DNA of 64,000 nucleotides from Arthrobacter frigidicola (GCA_003602285.1 QZVU01000001.1:62001-126000), one strand, 5' to 3'. Numbered from the stretch's first letter, positions 24,577 to 39,198 are shown. Program-made: numbers and translations. The notes: generated by a model from the letters alone, not told the origin.

Positions 24577-26276
24577 GCGTCCAGGGAAACACCGGAACTC
24601 CCCGCGTCGGCGGCCGGCGGGTCGCGGTCATCGGCGGCGGAATCGGCGGGCTCGCCACCGCGGCGCTGCTGGCCGCCGAAGGACACACCGTCACCCTCCT
24701 CGAGAAGCAGGACCGGGTGGGCGGCCGCGCCGGGTCCTGGGAAGCCGGCGGGTTCCGCTTCGACACCGGACCGTCCTGGTATCTCATGCCCGAAGTGATC
24801 GACCACTTCTTTCGGCTGATGGGCACCTCCGCCGCCGAGCAGCTCGAGCTGATCCGGCTCGACCCCGGCTACCGGGTGATCTTCGAGGAGAACCGCGAGG
24901 CCGTCGACGTCCCGGCCGACCGCCCGGCCGTGGTGAAGCTCTTCGAATCCCTTGAGCCCGGCGCGGGGGAGGCGCTGGAGAAGTACCTGGACTCGGCCGA
25001 GGACACCTACACGATCGCCAAGCGGCGCTTCCTGTACTCCACCTTCGAATCCTTCCTGCCGCTGCTTCGACCCGACGTCCTGGTCCGCCTGCCCAAACTG
25101 GTCCGGCTGCTGCTGCAGCCCCTCTCCGGGTTCGTGGCCGGCCGCTTCGCCGATCCGCGGCTGCGGCAGATCCTCGGCTACCCCGCGGTCTTCCTCGGCA
25201 GCTCACCGTTCGACGCCCCCAGCATGTACCACCTGATGAGCCACCTGGACCTCGACGACGGCGTGCTCTACCCGATGGGCGGGTTCACCTCCCTGATCGC
25301 GGCCATGACGAAGGTCGCCGAGGAAGCCGGCGTGGACATCCGCACCGGCGCCGACGTGACCTCGATCGACACCGCCTCCATCGACACCGCCTCCATCGAC
25401 ACCGCCTCCATCGACACCGCCTCCATCGACACCGCCCCCATCGATACGGCAGCCGCGAACGCTGGTCCCTCCCGCCGCCGGGGCTCCCGCCGTCCCCGCG
25501 CCCGGGTCACCGGGGTCAGCTACCGGTCCGGGGGGACCGTGCACCGGATGGAGGCCGACGTCGTGGTCGCCGCCGCCGACCTCCACCACACCGAGACGGT
25601 CCTGCTGCCCGAGAACCGGCAGACCTACCCCGAGAAGTACTGGTCCCGGCGGGTTCCGGGTCCCAGCGCACTGCTGCTCTACCTTGGCGTGAAGGGCTCT
25701 CTGCCGCAGCTCGAGCACCACACGCTGCTGTTCACCACCGACTGGAAGGACAACTTCGGGCGGATCTTCGGCGCCGAGACCTCTATCCCGACCCCGGCCT
25801 CGCTCTACGTCTGCCGCCCCAGCGCCACCGACCCCTCGGTGGCCCCGGCGGGGGACGAGAACGTCTTCGTCCTGGTGCCCATCCCCGCGGACGTCGGCAT
25901 CGGCGGCGGGGGAGTGGACCGCGGCGGGGACGCGCGGGTCGAGGAGCTTGCCGACGCGGTGATCGCGCAGATCGCCGAGTGGGCTCACATCCCGGACCTC
26001 GCCGAACGGATCGTGCTCCGGCGCACCTACGGTCCGCGAGACTTCGCCTCCGACCTCAACGCCTGGCGGGGGACGTCCCTCGGCCCGGCCCACACGCTGC
26101 GGCAAAGCGCGTTCCTGCGCGGATCGAACCGCAGCCGGAAGGTGGAGGGGCTCTACTACGCGGGAAGCTCCACCGTGCCGGGCATCGGCATTCCGATGTG
26201 CCTGATCAGCGCCGAGCTCGTGGTGAAGCGGTTGCGCTCCGACACCTCGACCGGGCCGCTGCCGGAGCCGGCCTGA
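24573..26276 (+). CDS. crtI: Phytoene desaturase with internal pentapeptide repeat
   Basis: FAD-dependent desaturase that converts phytoene to lycopene through four steps at the membrane surface. 567 aa, somewhat longer than most CrtI. The N-terminal dinucleotide loop is VAVIGGGIGGLATAALLA (about 17-34), then VGGRAGSWEAGGFRFDTGPSW, and the C-terminal CrtI signature GLYYAGSSTVPGIGIPMCL is intact. Between about residues 264 and 300 an insert of SIDTA repeats and an Arg/Pro-rich stretch replaces a short beta-hairpin loop. ATG 24573 overlaps the crtB stop and follows AAGGAGAA; the open frame further upstream is an artefact within crtB. No cyclase follows. Confidence 0.94.
   Translation: MSVQGNTGTPRVGGRRVAVIGGGIGGLATAALLAAEGHTVTLLEKQDRVGGRAGSWEAGGFRFDTGPSWYLMPEVIDHFFRLMGTSAAEQLELIRLDPGYRVIFEENREAVDVPADRPAVVKLFESLEPGAGEALEKYLDSAEDTYTIAKRRFLYSTFESFLPLLRPDVLVRLPKLVRLLLQPLSGFVAGRFADPRLRQILGYPAVFLGSSPFDAPSMYHLMSHLDLDDGVLYPMGGFTSLIAAMTKVAEEAGVDIRTGADVTSIDTASIDTASIDTASIDTASIDTAPIDTAAANAGPSRRRGSRRPRARVTGVSYRSGGTVHRMEADVVVAAADLHHTETVLLPENRQTYPEKYWSRRVPGPSALLLYLGVKGSLPQLEHHTLLFTTDWKDNFGRIFGAETSIPTPASLYVCRPSATDPSVAPAGDENVFVLVPIPADVGIGGGGVDRGGDARVEELADAVIAQIAEWAHIPDLAERIVLRRTYGPRDFASDLNAWRGTSLGPAHTLRQSAFLRGSNRSRKVEGLYYAGSSTVPGIGIPMCLISAELVVKRLRSDTSTGPLPEPA
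25365..25454 (+). repeat. 15-bp tandem repeat inside crtI
   Basis: Five near-perfect copies of a 15-bp unit (ATCGACACCGCCTCC) run from 25365 to 25439, the fifth with one change, followed by a degenerate sixth to 25454. In frame they encode SIDTA repeats. As the unit is a multiple of three, changes in copy number alter length but not frame. Confidence 0.95.
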
Positions 26277-26366
26277 CGGCGGGCGGACACCACGCGGACG
26301 GGTTCCAGAAGGGGAGTGCATACCCGCCGCGGATCAGGGAGGCGACACTTGAGGGGCGTGGCGAGG

Positions 26367-26449
26367 TTGACGCGGCATTGGACATTGCGCTAGGAGTCCC
26401 GTAGTGTAGGGATTTGCGTCTTCCCTCTAAACCTCAGCCTTCATATAGC
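26367..26449 (+). promoter_or_regulatory. rpoBC promoter region with several candidate promoters
   Basis: The 327-nt interval between crtI and rpoB holds no gene. Candidate promoters are TTGACG-18-TAGGAG (26367-26396), TTGCGC-16-TAGGGA (26385-26412) and TTCCCT-17-TATAGC (26421-26449). TGTAGGGAT is shared with the rpsL upstream region and TCATATAGCGG with the rpoA upstream region. Which one is used cannot be decided from sequence. Confidence 0.55.
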
Positions 26450-26603
26450 GGTGGGCTTTGTTCTGCTCTCGTCATTTAACGGGCCACTTGGTTCAGATGA
26501 CGCGTGGAGACATCAGGTTAGCACTCGATCCCCGCACCAATCTGCGGCGGTGGTGCTGAGGGCGGATCGCTGACAAGCCTGAAGGTCTGTGGAAGGATCC
26601 CTC

Positions 26604-29600
26604 TTGGTCGCCTCGAGCACCTCTAATAATGCAACCGCTAACAGCCAGGTCGACGCCGACGGCGCCGCACCCCGGCTCTCATTCGCAAAGATTCACGAAC
26701 CCCTCGATGTTCCGAATCTCCTCGCCCTTCAGACCGACAGCTTTGACTGGCTGGTCGGCAACGAGCGCTGGAAGGCGCGCGTTGAGGAAGCTCTGGAGAA
26801 GGGACTTCAGGGCGTAGCCACGACCTCGGGTCTGGCCGACATCTTTGAAGAGATCTCACCGATCGAGGACTTCCAGGGCACCATGTCCCTGAGCTTCTCC
26901 GAGCCGGAGTTCGCCGACCCGAAGTACACCATGGCCGAGTGCAAGGACCGTGACGCAACGTACTCGGCTCCGCTGTACGTCAAGGCCGAGTTCATGAACA
27001 ACAACACGGGCGAAATCAAGCAGCAGACCGTGTTCATGGGCGACTTCCCGCTGATGACGGACAAGGGCACCTTCGTGATCAACGGCACCGAGCGTGTCGT
27101 TGTTTCGCAGCTGGTCCGTTCGCCCGGCGCCTACTTCGAGCGCACCGCCGACAAGACCAGCGACAAGGACATCTTCAGCGCGAAGATCATCCCGTCGCGC
27201 GGCGCCTGGTTCGAGCTCGAGATCGACAAGCGCGACCAGGTCGGCGTCCGCCTCGACCGCAAGCGCAAGCAGTCCGTCACCGTGCTGCTCAAGGCCCTCG
27301 GCTGGACCGAAGGCCAGATCCTCGAGACCTTCGGCGAGTACGACTCCATCCGCGCCACCATGGAGAAGGACGCCACGGAAACCCGTGAGGACGCCCTGCT
27401 CGACATCTACCGCAAGCTGCGCCCGGGAGAGCCGCCGACAGTTGAGGCTGCCCAGACCCTGCTGGACAACCTGTACTTCAACCCCAAGCGCTACGACCTG
27501 GCCAAGGTCGGCCGGTACAAGATCAACCGCAAGCTCGGCATCGACAAGGACCTCACCGACTCCGATGCGTCGGTGCTGAACATCGACGACATCGTCGCGA
27601 TGATCAAGTTCCTCGTTGCCCTGCACGCCGGTGAGAAGACCATCGGCGGCAAGCGCGACGGCGAAGACGTCGAGCTGCGCGTCGAGGTCGACGACATCGA
27701 CCACTTCGGCAACCGCCGCATCCGCGCCGTCGGCGAGCTCATCGAGAACCAGGTCCGCACCGGCCTGTCCCGTATGGAGCGCGTCGTCCGTGAGCGTATG
27801 ACCACGCAGGACGTCGAGGCGATCACGCCGCAGACCCTGATCAACATCCGTCCGGTCGTCGCTGCGATCAAGGAGTTCTTCGGAACCTCCCAGCTCTCGC
27901 AGTTCATGGATCAGAACAACCCGCTCGCCGGACTGACGCACAAGCGCCGCCTGTCCGCGCTGGGCCCGGGTGGCCTGTCCCGTGACCGCGCCGGCATGGA
28001 GGTCCGTGACGTCCACCCGTCGCACTACGGCCGTATGTGCCCCATCGAAACCCCTGAAGGCCCGAACATCGGCCTGATCGGTTCGCTGGCCTCCTACGGA
28101 CGCATCAACGCGTTCGGGTTCATCGAGACCCCGTACCGCAAGGCAGTCAACGGTATCGTCACCGAGCAGATCGACTACCTGACCGCCGATGACGAGGTGG
28201 AGCGCCTGATCGCACAGGCCAACGCCCCGCTCGACGCCGAGGGCAAGTTCGTCGAGGACATGGTCCTGGTGCGTACCCGCGGTGGCTCCGGCGAGCCCGT
28301 GCTCGTCGCCGCCGACGAGGTCGAGTACATGGACGTTTCCCCGCGCCAGATGGTGTCGGTGGCAACGGCCCTGATTCCGTTCCTCGAGCACGACGATGCG
28401 AACCGCGCCCTCATGGGTGCGAACATGCAGCGCCAGGCCGTTCCCCTGCTGCGCTCCGAGCGTCCGCTCGTGGGCACCGGTATGGAGAAGTACGCCGCCG
28501 TCGACGCCGGTGACGCGGTCACCGCCGCCAAGGCCGGCGTCGTGCGCGAAGTCTCAGCCGACCTCGTCACCGTGCTCAACGACGACGGCACCGAGACCAG
28601 CTACCCGATCATGAAGTTCGCGCGCTCCAACCAGGGCAACGCGTACAACCAGCGTGTGCTGGTGGGCGAAGGCGACCGCGTCGAGTACAACTCGATCATC
28701 GCCGACGGTCCCTCCACCGACCAGGGTGAACTGGCCCTGGGCAAGAACATGCTCGTTGCGTTCATGTCCTGGGAAGGCCACAACTTCGAGGACGCGATCA
28801 TCCTCTCGCAGCGCATCGTCTCGGACGACGTGCTGACCTCGATCCATATCGAGGAGCACGAGGTTGACGCCCGCGACACCAAGCTCGGTGCCGAGGAAAT
28901 CACCCGCGACATCCCCAACGTCTCCGAAGAGGTCCTTGGCGCCCTCGACGAGCGCGGCATCATCCACATCGGTGCCGAGGTTGAGGCGGGCGACATCCTC
29001 GTCGGCCGTGTCACCCCCAAGGGTGAAACGGAGCTCACCCCGGAGGAGCGCCTGCTGCGCGCCATCTTCGGTGAGAAGAGCCGCGAGGTCCGCGACACCT
29101 CCCTGAAGGTTCCCCACGGCGAGTCCGGAACCGTCATCGGCGTGCGCATCTTCGACCGCGACAACGACGACGAGCTGCCCCCGGGCGTCAACCAGCTCGT
29201 GCGCGTCTACGTTGCGCAGAAGCGCAAGATCACGGACGGCGACAAGCTGGCCGGCCGCCACGGCAACAAGGGCGTCATCTCCAAGATCCTGCCGATCGAG
29301 GACATGCCGTTCCTCGAGGACGGCACCCCCGTCGACATCGTCCTGAACCCGCTGGGTGTTCCGGGCCGCATGAACGTCGGACAGGTCCTGGAGATCCACT
29401 TGGGCTGGGCCGCCAAGCAGGGCTGGAAGATCGAAGGGGAGCCCGACTGGGTCAAGAACCTTCCGAACCTGCCCCGCGAGGTCGCCTCGACCACCGTCGC
29501 GACCCCCGTGTTCGACGGCGCCACCGAGGACGAGATCGTCGGTCTGCTCAACTCGACCAACGTGACCCGCGACGGCCAGCGCCTGATCGGCGAGTCCGGC

Positions 29601-30113
29601 AAGGCGCGCCTGTTCGACGGCCGCTCCGGCGAGCCGTTCCCGGACCCGATCTCCGTCGGCTACATGTACATCCTGAAGCTGCACCACCTTGTCGACGACA
29701 AGATCCACGCACGCTCCACCGGACCGTACTCCATGATCACGCAGCAGCCGCTGGGTGGTAAGGCGCAGTTCGGCGGACAGCGCTTCGGTGAGATGGAAGT
29801 CTGGGCCCTCGAGGCCTACGGCGCCGCCTACACGCTCCAGGAGCTCCTGACGATCAAGTCGGATGACATCCACGGACGCGTCAAGGTCTACGAAGCGATC
29901 GTCAAGGGCGAGAACATCCCCGAGCCGGGCGTGCCGGAGTCCTTCAAGGTGCTGATCAAGGAAATGCAGTCGCTCTGCCTGAACGTGGAAGTCCTCTCCA
30001 CCGACGGTACGACGATTGAGATGCGTGACTCGGATGAAGAAGTCTTCCGGGCCGCGGAAGAACTGGGCATCGACCTGTCACGGGCCGAGCCGAGTTCTGT
30101 CGAAGAGGTATAA
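26604..30113 (+). CDS. rpoB: DNA-directed RNA polymerase subunit beta
   Basis: Catalytic-core subunit of RNA polymerase, 1169 aa. The start is TTG at 26604, with GGAAGG 7 nt upstream and the usual Micrococcaceae VASSTSNN N-terminus; a GTG 15 nt earlier is less likely. The rifampicin region ([20 protein letters not shown] followed by [11 protein letters not shown]) carries the wild-type residues Asp, His and Ser at the positions most often mutated in resistant strains. The C-terminal [20 protein letters not shown] region that contacts beta' is complete. Followed by rpoC after a structured 196-nt gap. Confidence 0.98.
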   Translation: MVASSTSNNATANSQVDADGAAPRLSFAKIHEPLDVPNLLALQTDSFDWLVGNERWKARVEEALEKGLQGVATTSGLADIFEEISPIEDFQGTMSLSFSEPEFADPKYTMAECKDRDATYSAPLYVKAEFMNNNTGEIKQQTVFMGDFPLMTDKGTFVINGTERVVVSQLVRSPGAYFERTADKTSDKDIFSAKIIPSRGAWFELEIDKRDQVGVRLDRKRKQSVTVLLKALGWTEGQILETFGEYDSIRATMEKDATETREDALLDIYRKLRPGEPPTVEAAQTLLDNLYFNPKRYDLAKVGRYKINRKLGIDKDLTDSDASVLNIDDIVAMIKFLVALHAGEKTIGGKRDGEDVELRVEVDDIDHFGNRRIRAVGELIENQVRTGLSRMERVVRERMTTQDVEAITPQTLINIRPVVAAIKEFFGTSQLSQFMDQNNPLAGLTHKRRLSALGPGGLSRDRAGMEVRDVHPSHYGRMCPIETPEGPNIGLIGSLASYGRINAFGFIETPYRKAVNGIVTEQIDYLTADDEVERLIAQANAPLDAEGKFVEDMVLVRTRGGSGEPVLVAADEVEYMDVSPRQMVSVATALIPFLEHDDANRALMGANMQRQAVPLLRSERPLVGTGMEKYAAVDAGDAVTAAKAGVVREVSADLVTVLNDDGTETSYPIMKFARSNQGNAYNQRVLVGEGDRVEYNSIIADGPSTDQGELALGKNMLVAFMSWEGHNFEDAIILSQRIVSDDVLTSIHIEEHEVDARDTKLGAEEITRDIPNVSEEVLGALDERGIIHIGAEVEAGDILVGRVTPKGETELTPEERLLRAIFGEKSREVRDTSLKVPHGESGTVIGVRIFDRDNDDELPPGVNQLVRVYVAQKRKITDGDKLAGRHGNKGVISKILPIEDMPFLEDGTPVDIVLNPLGVPGRMNVGQVLEIHLGWAAKQGWKIEGEPDWVKNLPNLPREVASTTVATPVFDGATEDEIVGLLNSTNVTRDGQRLIGESGKARLFDGRSGEPFPDPISVGYMYILKLHHLVDDKIHARSTGPYSMITQQPLGGKAQFGGQRFGEMEVWALEAYGAAYTLQELLTIKSDDIHGRVKVYEAIVKGENIPEPGVPESFKVLIKEMQSLCLNVEVLSTDGTTIEMRDSDEEVFRAAEELGIDLSRAEPSSVEEV

Positions 30114-30140
30114 GGCGACATCCGGATCCTGTCTGGTCCG

Positions 30141-30218
30141 GCGCCTGGAGGAAGGCGGCTTTAATATTTCGGAGGCCGTCCGCGGCCGAGGAAATTTCGT
30201 TGCCGCCGTTCCAGGCGC
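30141..30218 (+). other. Long imperfect stem-loop between rpoB and rpoC
   Basis: GCGCCTGGA (30141-30149) pairs with TCCAGGCGC (30210-30218). An inner GGCGGC pairs with GCCGCC, and an inner ATTTC/GAAAT arm encloses GGCC/GGCC. Together they could fold the middle of the 196-nt intercistronic region into one nested hairpin. It could be an RNase site, an attenuator or a spacing element. Confidence 0.6.
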
Positions 30219-30309
30219 TGGGCCGGACACCCGGGCACCCGCTGTGAACTTTTCACCGCACCCCACAAGACTTCAAGAATTTAGAGAACAAAGAGAGAAC
30301 AGGGACCAT

Positions 30310-34200
<3,891 letters not shown>

Positions 34201-34237
34201 GAAGCCCGCCCTGCGCGAGCAGCGGTAGAACACGGCG

Positions 34238-34270
34238 AAGGCCCCGGACCCGAAACGGTCCGGGGCCTTT
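34238..34270 (+). terminator. Terminator of rpoBC
   Basis: Perfect 13-bp stem AAGGCCCCGGACC (34238-34250) with 34257-34269, 6-nt loop CGAAAC, then TT. Confidence 0.92.
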
Positions 34271-34443
34271 CCCGTTCCCGGTGCCCGGGTCTGGTATCCG
34301 CGGGTCCGGGGCGTCCGTAAGCCGCTCGGCCGCCGTCGTCGTCCCTGCTTTCTACGTCGCCGTTAGCGGGCATTCCACCCCCTGGATCCGCGCGTTTCCG
34401 GGCCCGGGCGCCGGGGGCGGCGCGGCCGCGGCCCAATCTCTGA

Positions 34444-34512
34444 TAGACTTGACCTCAATTGTTTGTGTGGCAGTGGATTGGCGTTGCGAAACGTATCTCC
34501 GTGTTGTAGGGA
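34444..34512 (+). promoter_or_regulatory. str operon promoter region
   Basis: Within the 420-nt gene-free stretch between the rpoC terminator and rpsL, TTGCGA (34484-34489) and TAGGGA (34507-34512) are 17 nt apart. TAGACTTG at 34444-34451 matches the -10 region proposed for tuf and tRNA-Trp but lacks a good -35. The long leader to 34690 shows GC-rich segments but no gene. Confidence 0.55.
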
Positions 34513-34690
34513 TCTTGTACAACGAATGCCACATTTTTGCACGCCTACGGTCGTTTTGCGGCAGCTTGTCAGGCGGCGCCAAACGACTGAGAACCCCCGC
34601 TCACGGGTGGTCCGCTGCCCCCGGGGTTTCGGATGACCGCAGGGTCGGGCTAACAGAGAACTCATCCGAGACATTACGGAGAACACGAAA

Positions 34691-35065
34691 GTGCCTACGA
34701 TTAACCAGCTGGTCCGCAAGGGCCGGTCACCGAAGGTCGCCAAGACCAAGGCGCCCGCACTGAAGGGCAGCCCGATGAAGCGCGGCGTCTGCACCCGCGT
34801 CTACACGACCACCCCGAAGAAGCCGAACTCCGCGCTCCGCAAGGTTGCCCGCGTGCGTCTCAACGGCGGCATCGAAGTCACCGCCTACATCCCCGGTGTT
34901 GGGCACAACCTTCAGGAACACTCCATCGTGCTGGTGCGCGGCGGACGTGTGAAGGACCTTCCGGGTGTCCGTTACAAGATTGTCCGTGGGGCGCTGGACA
35001 CCCAGGGCGTCAAGAACCGTAAGCAGGCCCGCAGCCGCTACGGCGCAAAGATGGAGAAGAAGTAA
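34691..35065 (+). CDS. rpsL: 30S ribosomal protein S12
   Basis: Decoding-centre protein, 124 aa. [11 protein letters not shown] carries Lys43 and [11 protein letters not shown] carries Lys88 (E. coli-type numbering), both the streptomycin-sensitive form. GTG start at 34691, with ACGGAG about 10 nt upstream. First gene of the str operon; rpsG starts 1 nt after its stop. Confidence 0.98.
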   Translation: MPTINQLVRKGRSPKVAKTKAPALKGSPMKRGVCTRVYTTTPKKPNSALRKVARVRLNGGIEVTAYIPGVGHNLQEHSIVLVRGGRVKDLPGVRYKIVRGALDTQGVKNRKQARSRYGAKMEKK

Positions 35066-35066
35066 T

Positions 35067-35537
35067 ATGCCTCGTAAGGGCCCGGCCCCGAAGCGGCCGC
35101 TCGTTGTAGATCCCGTCTACGGTTCCCCCCTGGTCACTCAGCTGATCAACAAGGTTCTCGTCGACGGCAAGAAGTCCACCGCCGAGCGCATCGTCTACGG
35201 TGCACTCGAAGGCGCACGCGCCAAGTCCGGCGGCGACCCCGTCGCAGCACTGAAGAAGGCAATGGACAACGTCAAGCCGACCCTCGAGGTCCGCTCACGC
35301 CGTGTCGGTGGCGCCACCTACCAGGTTCCCGTCGAGGTCAAGCCGGGGCGTTCGACCGCCCTCGCCCTCCGCTGGCTGGTCGGGTACTCCAAGGCCCGCC
35401 GCGAGAAGACGATGACCGAGCGTCTGCAGAACGAAATCCTCGACGCCTCCAACGGCCTCGGCGCCGCAGTCAAGCGCCGCGAAGACACGCACAAGATGGC
35501 CGAGTCCAACAAGGCCTTCGCACACTACCGCTGGTAA
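35067..35537 (+). CDS. rpsG: 30S ribosomal protein S7
   Basis: Nucleates assembly of the 30S head and lines the E site. 156 aa, standard length, with [20 protein letters not shown] at the start and the RNA-binding [16 protein letters not shown] stretch. ATG 35067 sits 1 nt after the rpsL stop, and the ribosome site GGAGAAG lies inside rpsL, so translation is coupled. Confidence 0.98.
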   Translation: MPRKGPAPKRPLVVDPVYGSPLVTQLINKVLVDGKKSTAERIVYGALEGARAKSGGDPVAALKKAMDNVKPTLEVRSRRVGGATYQVPVEVKPGRSTALALRWLVGYSKARREKTMTERLQNEILDASNGLGAAVKRREDTHKMAESNKAFAHYRW

Positions 35538-35548
35538 AACGAGCTCCC

Positions 35549-35578
35549 GGCGGGGCCTGCCGATCGGCAGTTCCCGCC
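35549..35578 (+). other. Stem-loop with perfect palindrome between rpsG and fusA
   Basis: CTGCCGATCGGCAG (35557-35570) is a perfect 14-bp palindrome, flanked by GGCGGG (35549-35554) and CCCGCC (35573-35578). There is no T-run, so it may be an RNA processing or protein-binding site rather than a terminator. Confidence 0.5.
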
Positions 35579-35621
35579 CGGGGGTCCAGCAGAACTCCAT
35601 CTTCGTCAAAAGGGAGACACC

Positions 35622-37736
35622 GTGGCACAGGACGTGCTTACAGACCTTACAAAGGTCCGCAATATCGGCATCATGGCGCACATCGATGCCGGCAAGACCA
35701 CTACTACCGAGCGCATCCTGTTCTACACGGGTGTAAACCACAAGATCGGCGAGACCCACGACGGCGCCTCGACGACCGACTGGATGGAACAGGAAAAGGA
35801 ACGCGGCATCACCATCACGTCTGCCGCCGTGACCAGCTTCTGGCACAACAACCAGATCAACATCATCGACACCCCCGGCCACGTTGACTTCACCGTCGAG
35901 GTTGAGCGCTCACTGCGCGTCCTCGACGGCGCCGTCGCCGTGTTCGACGGCAAGGAGGGCGTTGAGCCCCAGTCCGAGACCGTCTGGCGCCAGGCCGACA
36001 AGTATGAAGTTCCCCGCATCTGCTTCGTCAACAAGATGGACAAGCTGGGCGCCGACTTCTACTTCACCGTCGACACCATCATCAGCCGCCTCGGCGCCAA
36101 GCCGCTGGTCCTCCAGCTGCCCATCGGTGCCGAGAACGACTTCATCGGCGTCGTCGACCTGATCGAAATGCGCGCCCTGGTCTGGCCAGGCGACGCCAAG
36201 GGCGACGTGACGATGGGTGCCAAGTACGAGGTCCAGGAGATCCCCGCCGATCTTCAGGAAAAGGCCGAGGAATACCGCGCCGCGCTCGTTGAGACCGTTG
36301 CAGAGTCCTCCGACAACCTCATGGGCAAGTACCTCGAGGGTGAAGAACTTACCGTCGAGGAAATCAAGGCCGGCATCCGCAAGATGACGATCGCCTCCGA
36401 GGTCTACCCGATCCTCTGCGGCTCCGCGTTCAAGAACCGCGGCGTCCAGCCGATGCTTGATGCCGTCGTCGACTTCCTGCCGTCCCCGCTCGACGTTCCC
36501 GCCATGGTCGGTCACGACCCCCGCGACGAGACCGTTGAGATGACCCGCAAGCCGAGCACCGAGGAGCCGTTCTCGGCCCTGGCGTTCAAGGTTGCGACCC
36601 ACCCGTTCTTCGGCCAGCTGACCTTCATCCGGGTGTACTCCGGACAGGTCTCCGCGGGCACCCAGGTGGTCAACTCCACCAAGGGCAAGAAGGAGCGCAT
36701 CGGCAAGCTGTTCCAGATGCACGCCAACAAGGAGAACCCTGTTGACGAGGCGCTGGCCGGCCACATCTACGCAGCGATCGGGCTGAAGGACACGACCACC
36801 GGTGACACCCTCTCCGACTCCGGCAGCCAGATCGTCCTCGAGTCCATGAGCTTCCCGGAGCCCGTGATCTCGGTTGCGATCGAGCCCAAGACCAAGGGCG
36901 ACCAGGAGAAGCTGTCGACGGCTATCCAGAAGCTCTCGGCCGAGGACCCGACCTTCCAGGTCTCCCTCAACGAGGACACCGGACAGACGATCATCGCCGG
37001 CATGGGCGAGCTCCACCTGGACATCCTGGTGGACCGCATGCGCCGCGAATTCAAGGTCGAGGCGAACGTGGGCAAGCCCCAGGTCGCCTACCGCGAGACG
37101 ATCAAGCGCACGGTCGCCAAGCACGACTACACGCACAAGAAGCAGACCGGTGGATCGGGCCAGTTCGCGAAGATCCAGATCGCGATCGAGCCGCTGGACA
37201 CCGCCGAAGGCGAGCTGTACACCTTCGACAACAAGGTCACCGGTGGACGCGTTCCGCGCGAGTACATCCCCAGCGTTGATGCAGGCATCCAGGATGCCCT
37301 CAATGACGGCGTGCTCGCCGGCTACCCGGTCGTCGGCATCAAGGCGACGCTGCTTGACGGCGCCTACCACGACGTCGACTCCTCCGAAATGGCCTTCAAG
37401 ATCGCCGGTCGCATGGCGTTCAAGGAAGCCGCTCGGATGGCGCAGCCGGTGCTGCTCGAACCGCTCATGGATGTTGAGGTCCGCACGCCCGAGGAGTACA
37501 TGGGCGAAGTTATCGGCGACCTGAACTCCCGCCGCGGCCAGATGCAGTCCATGGAGGACGCAAGCGGCGTGAAGGTCATCCGCGCCCTCGTGCCCCTGTC
37601 CGGAATGTTCGGTTACATCGGCGACCTGCGGTCCAAGACCCAGGGCCGCGCCGTGTACTCGATGCAGTTCGACAGCTACTCGGAGGTCCCCAAGGCTGTT
37701 GCCGACGAGATCATCCAGAAGACCCGCGGTGAGTAA
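35622..37736 (+). CDS. fusA: Elongation factor G
   Basis: GTPase that drives ribosomal translocation and, with RRF, ribosome recycling. 704 aa. G1 loop [15 protein letters not shown] near residue 20, G2 region [12 protein letters not shown]3 DTPGHVDFT and G4 NKMDKLGAD are intact, and domain IV begins near [18 protein letters not shown] start at 35622 with AAGGGAG 8 nt upstream. Typical str-operon place, 84 nt after rpsG. Confidence 0.98.
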   Translation: MAQDVLTDLTKVRNIGIMAHIDAGKTTTTERILFYTGVNHKIGETHDGASTTDWMEQEKERGITITSAAVTSFWHNNQINIIDTPGHVDFTVEVERSLRVLDGAVAVFDGKEGVEPQSETVWRQADKYEVPRICFVNKMDKLGADFYFTVDTIISRLGAKPLVLQLPIGAENDFIGVVDLIEMRALVWPGDAKGDVTMGAKYEVQEIPADLQEKAEEYRAALVETVAESSDNLMGKYLEGEELTVEEIKAGIRKMTIASEVYPILCGSAFKNRGVQPMLDAVVDFLPSPLDVPAMVGHDPRDETVEMTRKPSTEEPFSALAFKVATHPFFGQLTFIRVYSGQVSAGTQVVNSTKGKKERIGKLFQMHANKENPVDEALAGHIYAAIGLKDTTTGDTLSDSGSQIVLESMSFPEPVISVAIEPKTKGDQEKLSTAIQKLSAEDPTFQVSLNEDTGQTIIAGMGELHLDILVDRMRREFKVEANVGKPQVAYRETIKRTVAKHDYTHKKQTGGSGQFAKIQIAIEPLDTAEGELYTFDNKVTGGRVPREYIPSVDAGIQDALNDGVLAGYPVVGIKATLLDGAYHDVDSSEMAFKIAGRMAFKEAARMAQPVLLEPLMDVEVRTPEEYMGEVIGDLNSRRGQMQSMEDASGVKVIRALVPLSGMFGYIGDLRSKTQGRAVYSMQFDSYSEVPKAVADEIIQKTRGE

Positions 37737-37777
37737 CTTCGGATCCCCGGTCGGTAACGACTGAGGCTTCCGGTGGG

Positions 37778-37804
37778 GGCCGGCGGACATCCCGTTCGCC
37801 GGCC
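37778..37804 (+). terminator. Possible partial terminator between fusA and tuf
   Basis: GGCCGGCG (37778-37785) pairs with CGCCGGCC (37797-37804), with flanking GTG/CAC pairs. No T-run. As tuf appears to have its own promoter, this could reduce read-through. Confidence 0.4.
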
Positions 37805-37849
37805 CTCACTCCAGCCAACGGCCCCCAGGGGCCGGCAGTACCCTGCAAT

Positions 37850-37879
37850 TTCAAGAAAACCAAAGCCCCCAAGTAGACT
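37850..37879 (+). promoter_or_regulatory. Candidate tuf promoter
   Basis: TTCAAG (37850-37855) and TAGACT (37874-37879) are 18 nt apart, about 70 nt before tuf. The TAGACTTG octamer recurs upstream of tRNA-Trp/secE and rpsL. A separate tuf promoter inside the str operon is known in other bacteria. Confidence 0.55.
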
Positions 37880-37947
37880 TGCATGAGTTTCAGCTGCGAA
37901 AAGCGCGGCTGGGAAGCAAATCTTCTCAAACGTTCTAGGAGGAACCC

Positions 37948-39138
37948 GTGGCGAAGGCAAAGTTCGAGCGGACTAAGCCGCACGTTAACATCGGCACCAT
38001 CGGTCACGTTGACCATGGAAAGACCACGTTGACGGCTGCCATTTCCAAGGTGCTTTACGACAAGTACCCCACTCTCAACGAGCAGCGTGACTTCGCGTCG
38101 ATCGACTCGGCTCCCGAGGAGAAGCAGCGCGGCATCACCATCAACATCTCGCATGTTGAGTACCAGACTGAGAAGCGCCACTACGCACACGTAGACGCTC
38201 CCGGTCACGCTGACTACATCAAGAACATGATCACCGGTGCGGCCCAGATGGATGGTGCCATCCTTGTTGTTGCCGCCACCGACGGTCCGATGGCCCAGAC
38301 CCGCGAGCACGTTCTGCTCGCCCGCCAGGTTGGTGTTCCCTACCTGCTGGTCGCGCTGAACAAGTCCGACATGGTCGAAGACGAGGAACTGCTTGACCTC
38401 GTCGAGATGGAGGTCCGCGAGCTCCTCAGCGCGCAGGGCTTCGACGGCGACGAAGCTCCTGTCGTCCGCGTCTCCGGCCTGAAGGCCCTTGAGGGCGACG
38501 CCCAGTGGGTCAAGTCCGTCGAGGACCTGATGGCTGCTGTGGACGAGTCCGTTCCGGACCCGATCCGCGACAAGGACAAGCCCTTCCTCATGCCTGTCGA
38601 GGACGTCTTCACCATCACCGGCCGTGGCACCGTTGTTACGGGCCGCGCCGAGCGTGGAACCCTGAAGATCAACTCCGAGGTCGAGATCGTCGGCATCCGT
38701 CCGGTCCAGAAGACCACGGTTACCGGTATCGAGATGTTCCACAAGCAGCTCGACGAAGCATGGGCCGGCGAGAACTGTGGCCTGCTGCTCCGCGGCATCA
38801 AGCGCGAAGATGTCGAGCGCGGCCAGGTTATCGTCAAGCCGGGTTCGATCACCCCGCACACCGACTTCGAGGCCAACGTCTACATCCTGGCCAAGGACGA
38901 GGGCGGGCGTCACAACCCGTTCTACTCGAACTACCGCCCGCAGTTCTACTTCCGCACCACGGACGTAACCGGCGTCATCACCCTCCCCGAGGGCACTGAA
39001 ATGGTTATGCCCGGCGACAACACTGAGATGACCGTTGCGCTCATCCAGCCGATCGCAATGGAAGAGGGCCTCGGCTTCGCTATCCGCGAAGGCGGCCGCA
39101 CCGTTGGTTCGGGACGTGTCACCAAGATCATCAAGTAG
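37948..39138 (+). CDS. tuf: Elongation factor Tu
   Basis: Delivers aminoacyl-tRNA to the ribosome. 396 aa. G1 [14 protein letters not shown], switch-region [13 protein letters not shown]3 DAPGHADYI and G4 NKSDMVED are intact; domain 2 starts near [21 protein letters not shown] start at 37948 with a strong TAGGAGGA 6 nt upstream. It has its own candidate promoter and a perfect UUCG-loop terminator, so it can be expressed apart from fusA. Confidence 0.98.
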   Translation: MAKAKFERTKPHVNIGTIGHVDHGKTTLTAAISKVLYDKYPTLNEQRDFASIDSAPEEKQRGITINISHVEYQTEKRHYAHVDAPGHADYIKNMITGAAQMDGAILVVAATDGPMAQTREHVLLARQVGVPYLLVALNKSDMVEDEELLDLVEMEVRELLSAQGFDGDEAPVVRVSGLKALEGDAQWVKSVEDLMAAVDESVPDPIRDKDKPFLMPVEDVFTITGRGTVVTGRAERGTLKINSEVEIVGIRPVQKTTVTGIEMFHKQLDEAWAGENCGLLLRGIKREDVERGQVIVKPGSITPHTDFEANVYILAKDEGGRHNPFYSNYRPQFYFRTTDVTGVITLPEGTEMVMPGDNTEMTVALIQPIAMEEGLGFAIREGGRTVGSGRVTKIIK

Positions 39139-39164
39139 TCTTCTGACTGCCTGAGTTCTAACGG

Positions 39165-39198
39165 AAGGGCCTCGCTGCTTCGGCAGCGGGGCCCTTTT
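39165..39198 (+). terminator. Terminator of tuf
   Basis: 14-bp stem with one wobble (39165-39178 with 39183-39196), closed by a TTCG tetraloop and followed by TTTTGC. Confidence 0.95.

Noticed and set aside
25365-25454. Phase-variable on/off switch in crtI
   Set aside because: The 15-bp unit keeps the frame whatever the copy number, so only length variation is possible.
25203-26321. Gly/Asp-rich GGGVDGG repeat protein on the minus strand
   Set aside because: Complement of the SIDTA repeat in crtI; resembles a PE-PGRS-like sequence only by chance.
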